Shown piece by piece: positions 1-6,634 of a stretch of 7,774 bases of DNA; positions within the stretch are counted from its first letter, which is position 1; each line of letters begins with the position of its first letter. The notes beneath the pieces were generated by a model, which was not told where the DNA came from, made no database searches, and saw nothing but the letters and a program-made list of their open reading frames with translations. The position numbers and the translations under genes are program-made. Origin of the DNA: Bacteroidales bacterium UBA2716 (lineage in GTDB: Bacteria > Bacteroidota > Bacteroidia > Bacteroidales > UBA932); contig DEKS01000006.1 of assembly GCA_002354005.1 (NCBI GenBank), positions 3,645 through 11,418 of the forward strand, written 5' to 3'.

Positions 1-452
1 GCCATTTTCTCCACCTTCTTGATACGGTTTTCTACCGTTTCCAGGTCTTTGATCTGCAGCTCTGCATCCACCACTTCCTTGTCCCGTACCGGGTCCACGG
101 AACCGTCCACATGGACGATATTTCCGTCGTCGAAGCAGCGCAGCACGTGCAGGATGGCGTCTGTCTCGCGAATATTGGCCAGGAACTGGTTGCCCAGGCC
201 CTCCCCGCGGGAAGCCCCCTTCACCAGGCCGGCAATGTCCACGATTTCCACGGTGGCGGGAATGGTGCGCTTGGGCTGGCAAATGTCCGTGAGCACCTCC
301 AGGCGCTTGTCCGGCACATTGGTGGAACCCACATTGGGGTCGATGGTGCAGAAAGGGAAATTGGCGCTCTGGGCTTTCCCGGAGCTCACACAGTTAAATA
401 AAGTAGACTTGCCCACATTGGGCAAGCCTACGATTCCACATTTTAATGACAT
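1..452 (-). CDS. ychF: YchF/EngD (OLA1-family) ribosome-binding ATPase, N-terminal part (cut by window edge)
   Basis: Only the first 150 codons are present; the family is usually about 365 residues, so the rest lies left of the window. The protein starts MSLKCGIVGLPNVGKST. It shows the P-loop GLPNVGKS at residues 9-16 and the switch II DxxG motif DIAGL at 72-76. The hydrophobic Leu76 after that glycine is typical of HAS-type GTPases, which lack the usual catalytic Gln. The stretch NFPFCTIDPNVG (31-42) is also characteristic of YchF. Family knowledge: YchF prefers ATP to GTP and binds the ribosome, acting in the cytoplasm in translation and stress responses; the NxxE motif behind the ATP preference is outside the window. 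The ATG at 452 gives the canonical family N-terminus. An earlier ATG at 460 is out of frame and stops after five codons. The gene begins 11 bases after the ppiD stop with no clear Shine-Dalgarno site, so it is probably co-transcribed with ppiD. Confidence 0.97.
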   Translation of the reverse strand, partial: MSLKCGIVGLPNVGKSTLFNCVSSGKAQSANFPFCTIDPNVGSTNVPDKRLEVLTDICQPKRTIPATVEIVDIAGLVKGASRGEGLGNQFLANIRETDAILHVLRCFDDGNIVHVDGSVDPVRDKEVVDAELQIKDLETVENRIKKVEKM

Positions 453-463
453 ATGTGCATCTG

Positions 464-2551
464 CTAATAGAAACGGGCGCGGTTGTCGTCCACGTTCTTC
501 TCCGTCATGAGCGGGAGGAGCATCTGGGCGTGATAGGAGTCCAGACGGGCCTGGGCGCTCTTGGCGTCGTCTTCCGTATAGTAGGAACCTACCTCGCGGC
601 CGTTCACCTGGAACACATAGGTGCCCATGACACCGGCCACAGGACCGCTAAGCACACCTTCCTTGGCGGCAGCCACGGCACCCACAAAAGCGGGCTCGGT
701 GGAAGGAGCGGAATTGGTGGAGAAGGTAACATCCGAAAGCGTTGACACCGTGGTGCCGAGTTTCTCAGCAATGGCCTCCAGGGAGGTAAGTCCGGCAATT
801 TGACCAGCAACATCCTGGCAGCGCTTGGCGGCGTACTGCTCACGGTAGAGCTGGTTCTTGATACCCTCGGATACCTCGTCCAGCTTGGCATAACCCTCTT
901 TGTGGGCAGCCTTTACAGCCACCACAAAGAAGTAGTTATTGTCTACGGTGATGATACCGGAAGCCTTGCCGGGCTTGTTGTCAAACGCCCAACGGGTTAC
1001 TTCCTTGGCATGGCCGATGGCACCGTAAGAATCCGTACCCTCGTTGATGGTCAGGGAGCGGGAATAGGTACCGGTGGAGTCACAAGCAGCCTTGTAGTTG
1101 GCATACTTGCCGGCGGCACGCACAGCCAGGATATTGGCCTTGTTGTAAGTGTCTGCGTAGGTTTCCTTGCTGGGCAGGGTGGCCTTTTCCAGGATGGCCA
1201 CTTTCTTTTTGGCAAGCGGCTTGGTAGTCTTGGTTACCTCCACAATGTGCGTACCATACATGGTGTTCACAATGTAAGGCTTGCCAACGGCGGCCGTGAG
1301 CACGGACTCGAAGCCCGGGATCATGGCGTTCTGGGTCATCCAGCCCAGATTGCCCTGCTCGCCGTCATAGGCGTTGCCTTTGTCGGCGGAATACTGCATG
1401 GCCAGGATGGCGAAGTTGTTCTTGTTCACCACGGTAAGCAGGCTGTCTGCGGTTTGACGGGCATTGGCGCCCCGCAGCATGATGTGACGCACATACACGG
1501 AATCCGGCACATTGGCCAGTTCCATGATACGGGCGGCGAAGAAGGTGGTACCGGACTGGTATACCGGGGAAACACCGGCATTGTTTTCTGCCACGAAGGT
1601 GTCTACATCACGGTTTACGGTGCGAAGATCACCTCCCTTGTACCAGCTGTCCGACCACTGGCGGTCGCTGTTGCGCTGCAGGAAAGCACGCACGTTGTCC
1701 GTAGAAGCGAATTCGTCGTACAGGGTAACAAATTCATCGTTCTGGGCAGCCACGTCCTTGGGAGAGGGCTTCACTTCATACACAACATACTCGATGTCGC
1801 GGGTGGCCTTCTGGCGGAAGTTTTCCTTGTGGGCGTCGTAGAACTTCTGGATGTCTGCCTTGGACACCACCACGGAAGAATCCTGCGGGAAGTAGGTGTT
1901 GGGGGACATGACAAAGCTCACCTGAGCGGTGGTATTGTTCTCTGCAATGGCGCGGCGGCTTTCCACGGAGTTCACATAGGAAGCGGCGTTGAACAGGCCC
2001 GCATACTTCTCATTGAAGCGGTTGCTGCGCACAGCATTTTGCAGGTAGTTGCGAAGCAGGATACCGCGGCCGGATTCGTCCTCCTGGACATTCTCCATGA
2101 AGTCGCGTACGGCGGAAGCGGAGAAAGCACCGTTCTCGTCGTTGAAGATACCCATGCCGCTGAGCACCGGAGAAACATTGTCACTCACAAACATGTCGAT
2201 TTGCTCCTGCTGGCCCACGCGGATACCGGCATCCTCGATGGTGGGGATGACCAGGTAGCGGTCTACCAGGTTGTTCCAGGCCATGTCGCGGGTTTGGCGC
2301 TGGGCCTGCTCGCTGGAAGCGGACTGGCCGGTGAGCATTTCCCGCACGTCAGAGAACTGCTTTACCTCTGACTCGAAGTCCTGATAGGAAACGGATTTGC
2401 CATTGATTTTACCTACGTCGTACTTGGAAGACGCAGACTGGACAGTCTGGATGATGTCCGACGGGTTAACAAGGAAGAGTAAAAGACCGAAGGCAATGAT
2501 GAGCGAAGCACCAATGCCGAATTTAGTTCTGATGGTCTCAAGAGCTGCCAT
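464..2551 (-). CDS. ppiD: PpiD/SurA-type membrane-anchored peptidyl-prolyl cis-trans isomerase
   Basis: A 695-residue periplasmic folding factor. Residues 11-29 form one hydrophobic membrane anchor near the N-terminus, preceded by a short basic cytoplasmic tail (R8, K10), as in PpiD. A SurA/PpiD-type chaperone segment follows, with the family hallmark NGKSVSYQDFE at 50-60. The parvulin (rotamase) domain lies at about 352-441: VRHIMLR near 354-360, the QGNLGWM core at 399-405 and GTHIVEV near 433-439. After it comes a long C-terminal region of about 250 residues, part of which (about 515-580) resembles a second, degenerate rotamase half. Family knowledge: PpiD-like proteins hold exported proteins in a foldable state as they leave the Sec translocon; parvulins isomerise the bond before proline. 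Length is in the range of other members. The ATG at 2551 has an A-rich leader and is the only start that keeps the membrane anchor. A 76-base spacer with a possible promoter precedes it; ychF follows closely. The fold call is firm; the exact clients are unknown. Confidence 0.93.
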   Translation of the reverse strand: MAALETIRTKFGIGASLIIAFGLLLFLVNPSDIIQTVQSASSKYDVGKINGKSVSYQDFESEVKQFSDVREMLTGQSASSEQAQRQTRDMAWNNLVDRYLVIPTIEDAGIRVGQQEQIDMFVSDNVSPVLSGMGIFNDENGAFSASAVRDFMENVQEDESGRGILLRNYLQNAVRSNRFNEKYAGLFNAASYVNSVESRRAIAENNTTAQVSFVMSPNTYFPQDSSVVVSKADIQKFYDAHKENFRQKATRDIEYVVYEVKPSPKDVAAQNDEFVTLYDEFASTDNVRAFLQRNSDRQWSDSWYKGGDLRTVNRDVDTFVAENNAGVSPVYQSGTTFFAARIMELANVPDSVYVRHIMLRGANARQTADSLLTVVNKNNFAILAMQYSADKGNAYDGEQGNLGWMTQNAMIPGFESVLTAAVGKPYIVNTMYGTHIVEVTKTTKPLAKKKVAILEKATLPSKETYADTYNKANILAVRAAGKYANYKAACDSTGTYSRSLTINEGTDSYGAIGHAKEVTRWAFDNKPGKASGIITVDNNYFFVVAVKAAHKEGYAKLDEVSEGIKNQLYREQYAAKRCQDVAGQIAGLTSLEAIAEKLGTTVSTLSDVTFSTNSAPSTEPAFVGAVAAAKEGVLSGPVAGVMGTYVFQVNGREVGSYYTEDDAKSAQARLDSYHAQMLLPLMTEKNVDDNRARFY

Positions 2552-2580
2552 TTTACGTATATTTTTTAATTTTTCTTCAA

Positions 2581-2603
2581 TTTTTGCCTAAGGGCTGCAA
2601 AAA
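2581..2603. repeat. Inverted repeat in the lptC-ppiD spacer
   Basis: A perfect 7-base dyad, TTTTTGC and GCAAAAA, is separated by 9 bases. It reads the same way on both strands apart from the loop. It overlaps the 3' part of the TAnnTTTG-like element and would fall at the very start of a transcript made from it. Neither strand has a T-tract directly after the hairpin, so it is not a classical intrinsic terminator. It could be an operator or a weak 5' leader hairpin, but most stem pairs are A-T and it may be chance in an AT-rich spacer. Confidence 0.4.
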
Positions 2604-2605
2604 TA
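2598..2605 (-). promoter_or_regulatory. Possible Bacteroidota sigma-ABfr -7 element upstream of ppiD
   Basis: On the minus strand this reads TATTTTTG, an exact match to the Bacteroidota -7 consensus TAnnTTTG. It lies 46 bases before the ppiD start codon, which leaves room for a short AT-rich leader. The -33 element (TTTG) is weak: a TTTG ends 12 bases upstream, which is too close, and an ATTG ends 16 bases upstream. The spacer is the longest in the window, which supports a separate promoter for ppiD-ychF. The match is short and the region AT-rich, so chance is a real possibility. Confidence 0.4.
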
Positions 2606-2627
2606 CGAATTTTCTTCCAAACAATCA

Positions 2628-3254
2628 CTATTTTTTTAGCACCGGGCCGATAAAATTCACCGAATCCACAACAACTTGCGTAGTGTCGCTGCCCAGGATA
2701 AACTCGTTGTCGAAGGGATGCTTGAGGATAGCGTTGCGCGCCATTTCGTCCGAACGCATGCCATACCCCTGCATGGAACCGGAAGGAGAATACATGAGAA
2801 TGTAGCAGTCTGTCCAAATCTCATGTGCCTTGCTGTCCCAGTACAAGGTGTCCGTCTTCATGGTTTCGTTCTTGATGGCATTGTGAACCACCACGTTGCC
2901 ATAGGCCGACCACTTGTCGCGCGCACCGTCCGGCGTTTTGTCGTGCCGGGCCTGTTCCGCGTCGATGGTGGTTTCCAGGAGCCCGTCCTCGTTGTATCCG
3001 AACACGTGAATCCCCTTGGGGAACAGGTCGTACGACAAGGTATCCCGCTCGTACACCTCCATCCTGGGGGATTCTACGCGCATTTTTACCTGACCGTTTT
3101 CCGACTGTACAAAGAACATGCTGTCCACCACCTGGATGGGAATTTTGTTCAAATCCAGCTTCTCTGCTTCCGACAAATTGCCCTTACAGGAAAAAACGAC
3201 GAAAGCAACCGCCGAAGCGGTTGCCATCAGTTGAAGTATGTTTTTAATAGTCAC
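2628..3254 (-). CDS. lptC: LptC-like LPS export protein, predicted lipoprotein
   Basis: A protein of up to 208 residues. The N-terminus has Lys4, a hydrophobic stretch 6-22, and a lipobox-like VFSC ending at Cys23, so it is likely a lipoprotein. The rest resembles the LptC/OstA-type beta-jellyroll: a DSMFFVQSENGQVKMRVESP segment (about 44-63), a metal- and Cys-free beta-rich middle containing LFPKGIHVFGYNEDG (77-91), then SAYGNVVVHN (116-125) and ETMKTDTLYWDSK (129-141), which match the repeated pattern of LPS-bridge proteins. Family knowledge: LptC links the LptB2FG transporter in the inner membrane to LptA and passes LPS across the periplasm. The start is uncertain: GTG at 3254 sits directly after the TPR-gene stop; the first ATG, at codon 10, would remove the only basic residue before the hydrophobic segment, so GTG is preferred. 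It is surely co-transcribed with the TPR gene. Lys at +2 after the Cys is not the Asp that marks inner-membrane retention in enterobacteria. Confidence 0.87.
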   Translation of the reverse strand: MTIKNILQLMATASAVAFVVFSCKGNLSEAEKLDLNKIPIQVVDSMFFVQSENGQVKMRVESPRMEVYERDTLSYDLFPKGIHVFGYNEDGLLETTIDAEQARHDKTPDGARDKWSAYGNVVVHNAIKNETMKTDTLYWDSKAHEIWTDCYILMYSPSGSMQGYGMRSDEMARNAILKHPFDNEFILGSDTTQVVVDSVNFIGPVLKK

Positions 3255-4571
3255 TTACTGCACGCGAACAGTGGTGGTTGCAGTCATGCCGCCGCAGGAA
3301 ACGGTGTAGGACTGACCCTTGGTAACATCGTACATGAAAGCCTCGGATGCCTCCGGATAGTAGCGGCTCACGCTGGCGATGGAAGAAGCAGCTTCGTCGG
3401 CTACGGCAGGGTCTGCGTTGCGGGCCTTCTGGTAGTAGTCTGCGGCAGCCCAGTAGCGGGCCCACTTGTCTACGGTGTCACCGCAGGTGGCGGAAGCCCA
3501 GAGGTTACCCATGATCAGATAGCCCTTTCCGGCATAACCATAGTCCATTTCGATGGCCTTTTTGGCAGCCTCGTACGCTTTTCCGCGCAGACCGTTCTTG
3601 TAGCAGAAAGCGGCCATTTCGTAATAGTACTGGGCATCGGTGGCTTCGTCGGACTCCGGAGAGTTGATGGCCTCTTCCAGGTAATTGGCGGCATCTGCCA
3701 CATTGCCGCGGGCCGCATTCAGGCGGTACAGGGCAAACGCGCTGCGGAACGAAGGATCCAGCTTGTACATGGAAGTAACGGCATTGAGGTACAGGTCGTT
3801 GGAGGCGCAGTCCTCTGCGGTGTTCATGAGCTTGACGATATTGCTCACCAGGGCCAGGTTGTTGGGATCGGCCTGGTAACGGGGGCCGAAGATGGCGATG
3901 AGGTTGTCGCAGGAGGCCACCTTGCTGTCTGCAAAGATGCTCTCGATGGTGGCTTTGGCCTTGAGGTTGTCCTCTTTCTCGGCGTCGTTCTTGGCGGTAG
4001 CACCTTCCACGTTGGCCGTTACTTTGTCGTACATGGCAATGACATCGTCTGCGGTGAGCTGATTCTCACGATACAGGGCGATGGAAGCCTGCAGCAGGTT
4101 CACCAGCAGGGAGCCGTTGGATTTGGGACCCAGCTGATCCACAATAGCGCCCACATTCTTGTAAATGTAAGCGGGATTGGCGCTGCGGTAATTGATCATG
4201 TACTGACCTTTATTGTTCATGATATCCAGTTTCTTTCTGGGATAGGCGGCCATGCGCTGGTCCTGCAGGGCAAGGATGGTGTCCACAATGGCCTCACGGT
4301 GCGTTGCGTCCTTGGTCTGGTTGTACAGACGGGTCATGAGCGTGGTACCATGCACGAACATGTTCTGTGAAGCGGTAGCGGGGCAGAGGGAGTAAGCCTT
4401 GCGCCAGTTGGGCAGAGCGGAATCGTAGTTCTTCTGCTTGTAGTACTCCTGATAGTAGGAGAGGTACTTGATGCACTCTGCGCTGTCTGCGCCATACTTA
4501 CCCTGAGCAGAGAGTTTCTGTCCGGCAAATACAGCCATTACGGCGAAGAAAATGAGCGTAATCTTTTTCAT
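3255..4571 (-). CDS. Secreted TPR-repeat protein of unknown function
   Basis: A 438-residue exported protein. Residues 1-22 are a clear signal peptide (KK at 2-3, hydrophobic core 5-16, cleavage expected after the SA at 21-22). The mature part is mostly helical and carries TPR-like units: one at about 30-65 (YYKQKNYDSALPNWRKAYSL) and a C-terminal set at about 236-345, including ARGNVADAANYLEEAI (287-302) and NGLRGKAYEAAKKAIEMD (326-343). Another TPR-like helix pair lies around 370-390 (WAAADYYQKARNADP). Seven Cys are scattered through the mature chain, so periplasmic disulfides are possible. No catalytic motif is visible; TPRs usually scaffold protein complexes. It lies between an outer-membrane barrel gene and lptC, which suggests a role in envelope assembly, but that is inference. 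The ATG at 4571 follows a 46-base AT-rich spacer; the TAA stop touches lptC with no gap. Confidence 0.9.
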   Translation of the reverse strand: MKKITLIFFAVMAVFAGQKLSAQGKYGADSAECIKYLSYYQEYYKQKNYDSALPNWRKAYSLCPATASQNMFVHGTTLMTRLYNQTKDATHREAIVDTILALQDQRMAAYPRKKLDIMNNKGQYMINYRSANPAYIYKNVGAIVDQLGPKSNGSLLVNLLQASIALYRENQLTADDVIAMYDKVTANVEGATAKNDAEKEDNLKAKATIESIFADSKVASCDNLIAIFGPRYQADPNNLALVSNIVKLMNTAEDCASNDLYLNAVTSMYKLDPSFRSAFALYRLNAARGNVADAANYLEEAINSPESDEATDAQYYYEMAAFCYKNGLRGKAYEAAKKAIEMDYGYAGKGYLIMGNLWASATCGDTVDKWARYWAAADYYQKARNADPAVADEAASSIASVSRYYPEASEAFMYDVTKGQSYTVSCGGMTATTTVRVQ

Positions 4572-4617
4572 AACATCAGTATTTTAAATTATTTTTTTGT
4601 CAACTTTTGTGCCAAGG

Positions 4618-5910
4618 CTATTCGTACGGCCGTTTCTGGAACCAGATATCAAAGATATTGATGCCAATATTGAAGCCGAAATACGTCTCTTTCACCTGGG
4701 ACGATGAGAGGCCTCTGCGACCGAAGTCCAATCCCACTGTGAGGCCATTATACCAGCGGAAAACGGGGATGGTCATACCCAGGGTAACCCCCACGGCATT
4801 CACATGTTCTCCGCCTACCGTATAATAGGACTGGTCAAAGTACGCACCGGCCCGATAGGTGCAACGCCGCATGAAGTAGCGGATGTCGTTCCGGTTGGGC
4901 GTGTACGCAAAACCGGCCCGGACGGCCTGCCCTACGGACGGGGCAAAGGCAACTGCACCTACATTGGAGAAGCCCCGCACCTGGTCCATGCGGCTGCGGC
5001 TCCAGTCCGTGCGCGTATAGTCCACCTCGATGAGCAGTTTGTCCGTGTTGCGGTAGCTGATGCCCACACCCAGTTCATCGCCCATATACAGGCCCTTTTC
5101 TCCCAGCGTGGAGGTAGTACGGACACGGTCATAGGCACCGCGTTCCTCATAGTGCATGGTGTGACCGTTGATTTTGGTGGCGAACTTGTAGGTGGCGCCA
5201 AAGGTAAGGGAGTGACCGGTAGTGAGCGGCTGCTCGTACTGGATACCCAGTTTGGCCGTAAAATTGTTCACCTGCAGGGAGTCTCCGGAGGCAATATCCC
5301 GGAAGGACTCTACGTCGTAGTCCACGGTGGCCTGCTTGTTAATGTTACCAAAGCAGTAATTGGCCTGTGCGCCAATGGAAAGCCGGTTCCAGAACGTGCC
5401 GGCAAAAGCGGCAAATACCTGATAGATACCCCCATTTCCCTTGGAGGTGAAGGTGCGGTACTGGGCATCCGGATCCATCTCGGCATACACAATCTTGTAT
5501 CCTACGTCGCTGATGGGGGTTATGCCCACCATGGCGGCGGTGTGCTTCCACAGAGGGAACGACATCACAAAATCGTCAATGTTGAAGGTGGTATTGAGCG
5601 CTTTTTTGTTTCCTTCGCTGAACAGGGAAATGCGGCCGCCCAGGCCAAAGTCCGCCATAAAGGAAAGGGAGTCCCTGGCGGTCATGGAGGCGGGGTTCAG
5701 AATATTGATATAGCGGTTGTTACGGGCTGCAATACCCACGCCGCCCATACTGCGGTTCCAGGCCGTACCGGGCTGGTGCAACTGGCCTACGCCGAAGACG
5801 GAGTACGGCGAAAAACCACTGTACGTGCCGTCCGTCTGGGCAGCAAGTGTCCAGCCGGAAAAAAGCAGCAACAGCGTTACCGCTACCCTATTGGTGAAGC
5901 TTCTGAACAT
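4618..5910 (-). CDS. FadL/OmpP1-like outer-membrane beta-barrel protein
   Basis: A 430-residue exported protein. The N-terminus has a signal peptide (Arg3 and Arg8, hydrophobic core 9-19, cleavage probable after Ala24 in TLAAQ). The mature start has a Tyr/Ser/Gly-rich segment (SGFSPYSVFGVGQ, 31-43), then SMGGVGIA (54-61) and NILNPASMTARDSLSF (69-84), a pattern shared with the FadL/OmpP1/TodX family. The rest alternates hydrophobic and polar residues with many aromatic girdle residues, as expected for beta strands, for example LTFGATYKFATKI and AVRAGFAYTP. Family knowledge: FadL-type barrels let hydrophobic compounds cross the outer membrane; the substrate here is not predictable. The ATG at 5910 lies inside coaX, 23 bases before that gene stops, so translation of the two is probably coupled. 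This start gives a good signal peptide. Being beside the TPR and lptC genes suggests an envelope role. Confidence 0.82.
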   Translation of the reverse strand: MFRSFTNRVAVTLLLLFSGWTLAAQTDGTYSGFSPYSVFGVGQLHQPGTAWNRSMGGVGIAARNNRYINILNPASMTARDSLSFMADFGLGGRISLFSEGNKKALNTTFNIDDFVMSFPLWKHTAAMVGITPISDVGYKIVYAEMDPDAQYRTFTSKGNGGIYQVFAAFAGTFWNRLSIGAQANYCFGNINKQATVDYDVESFRDIASGDSLQVNNFTAKLGIQYEQPLTTGHSLTFGATYKFATKINGHTMHYEERGAYDRVRTTSTLGEKGLYMGDELGVGISYRNTDKLLIEVDYTRTDWSRSRMDQVRGFSNVGAVAFAPSVGQAVRAGFAYTPNRNDIRYFMRRCTYRAGAYFDQSYYTVGGEHVNAVGVTLGMTIPVFRWYNGLTVGLDFGRRGLSSSQVKETYFGFNIGINIFDIWFQKRPYE

Positions 5911-6616
5911 ATTCGTCCGCTATTAAAGCCATGCCCATGAGGACAAGGTTACAAATTGCAAAGATGGAACTTTTCATCCGTTTTGCAAAATAATTCGCAT
6001 CGCCGCCCGTAAACACCACAATGTTGTCCGGGTACAAATTCAGGTAGCCTTCTATTTCAAAAACAATGCCTGAAACCACGCCGCTGGCGATGGAAGCCGT
6101 TTCCGAAAGACCCACAACCTCCGGATTCTGGGGCATATCCACCAGCGGGAGAGACCGGGAATACCGGTTGAGCGCCTTGAAACGCGTGCGGCAGCCCAGG
6201 GAAATGTTTCCGCCCCGATACATGCCGTCCTCCCCGGTAAAATCTACCGACAGGGTGGTGCCAAAATCCACAATGGTGCACCCGCGGCCCTTGAACAGGT
6301 AACGGGCGGCCAGGATGGAAGCGGCACGGTCGTACGACAGGTACGACGGCAGGCCATGTGCTACCAAAAACTCTTTGTTGCTGCTGTCCAGAATAAGTAG
6401 ATACGTGCACTCTTCCCTGAGCACGGCGGCATCGGCCTCCGAAATGACATACACGGAAGAGAGCAGCAGCACCTCCGGTTTTTCCCGTCGGGTGAGCGAG
6501 AGGATGAAGTCCATGAACTTCTCCCCCTGGTAACGGAAGGTTTTCCCAAGGGTCATCCTTTCCGACCAGGCCGCCTTAAGCGCTGTATTTCCTATTTCTA
6601 CTAACAAATTAGACAT
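5888..6616 (-). CDS. coaX: Type III pantothenate kinase (CoaX)
   Basis: A 242-residue cytoplasmic kinase of the ASKHA fold that phosphorylates pantothenate, the first step of coenzyme A synthesis. Recognisable family motifs in order: phosphate-1 loop EIGNT at 7-11, the pantothenate-binding region SYDR at 94-97 with the conserved Asp96, phosphate-2 DFGTTLSVD at 117-125, GGNISLG at 135-141, and TGGDA at 203-207. Length matches the family (about 240-260). Family knowledge: type III enzymes need a monovalent cation, bind ATP poorly and are not inhibited by CoA. Start choice: the ATG at 6616 gives MSNLLVEIGNT; an in-frame TTG three codons upstream at 6625 is possible but less likely. Odd points: the usual Asp of the D-x-GNT motif is Glu7, the Gly of GxDR is Ser94, and the Pro expected in the GGxIxPG motif is Leu140. 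The gene lies 18 bases after mfd and overlaps the barrel gene. Confidence 0.92.
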   Translation of the reverse strand: MSNLLVEIGNTALKAAWSERMTLGKTFRYQGEKFMDFILSLTRREKPEVLLLSSVYVISEADAAVLREECTYLLILDSSNKEFLVAHGLPSYLSYDRAASILAARYLFKGRGCTIVDFGTTLSVDFTGEDGMYRGGNISLGCRTRFKALNRYSRSLPLVDMPQNPEVVGLSETASIASGVVSGIVFEIEGYLNLYPDNIVVFTGGDANYFAKRMKSSIFAICNLVLMGMALIADEYVQKLHQ

Positions 6617-6634
6617 AGTCTGCAAATTTAACGA

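Noticed and set aside
800..2371. A 523-codon open frame on the plus strand opposite ppiD
   Set aside because: It lies wholly antisense to a well-recognised gene, its protein is rich in His, Val and Gly with no recognisable domain, and it is explained by the codon bias of the GC-rich minus-strand gene.
2581..2603. Hairpin after lptC considered as an intrinsic terminator
   Set aside because: The stem is mostly A-T pairs and no T-tract follows it on the minus strand.
2676..4370. A 564-codon open frame on the plus strand spanning lptC and the TPR gene
   Set aside because: Both minus-strand genes have clear signal sequences and family features. The plus-strand product has no domain, no signal peptide and the repetitive composition of a shadow frame.
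4572..4617. TTGACA followed by TAATTT in the spacer before the TPR gene, looking like a -35/-10 promoter
   Set aside because: The two boxes are only about 6 bases apart, far too close for a sigma-70 promoter, and the TAnnTTTG consensus used in Bacteroidota is matched poorly. It is an AT-rich spacer.
4804..5940. A 378-codon open frame on the plus strand opposite the barrel gene
   Set aside because: Antisense to a gene with a signal peptide and barrel pattern; composition again is that of a shadow frame.
6617..6625. TTG start for coaX three codons upstream of the ATG
   Set aside because: The ATG at 6616 gives the usual spacing from the start to the phosphate loop, and the TTG adds only three residues with no support.
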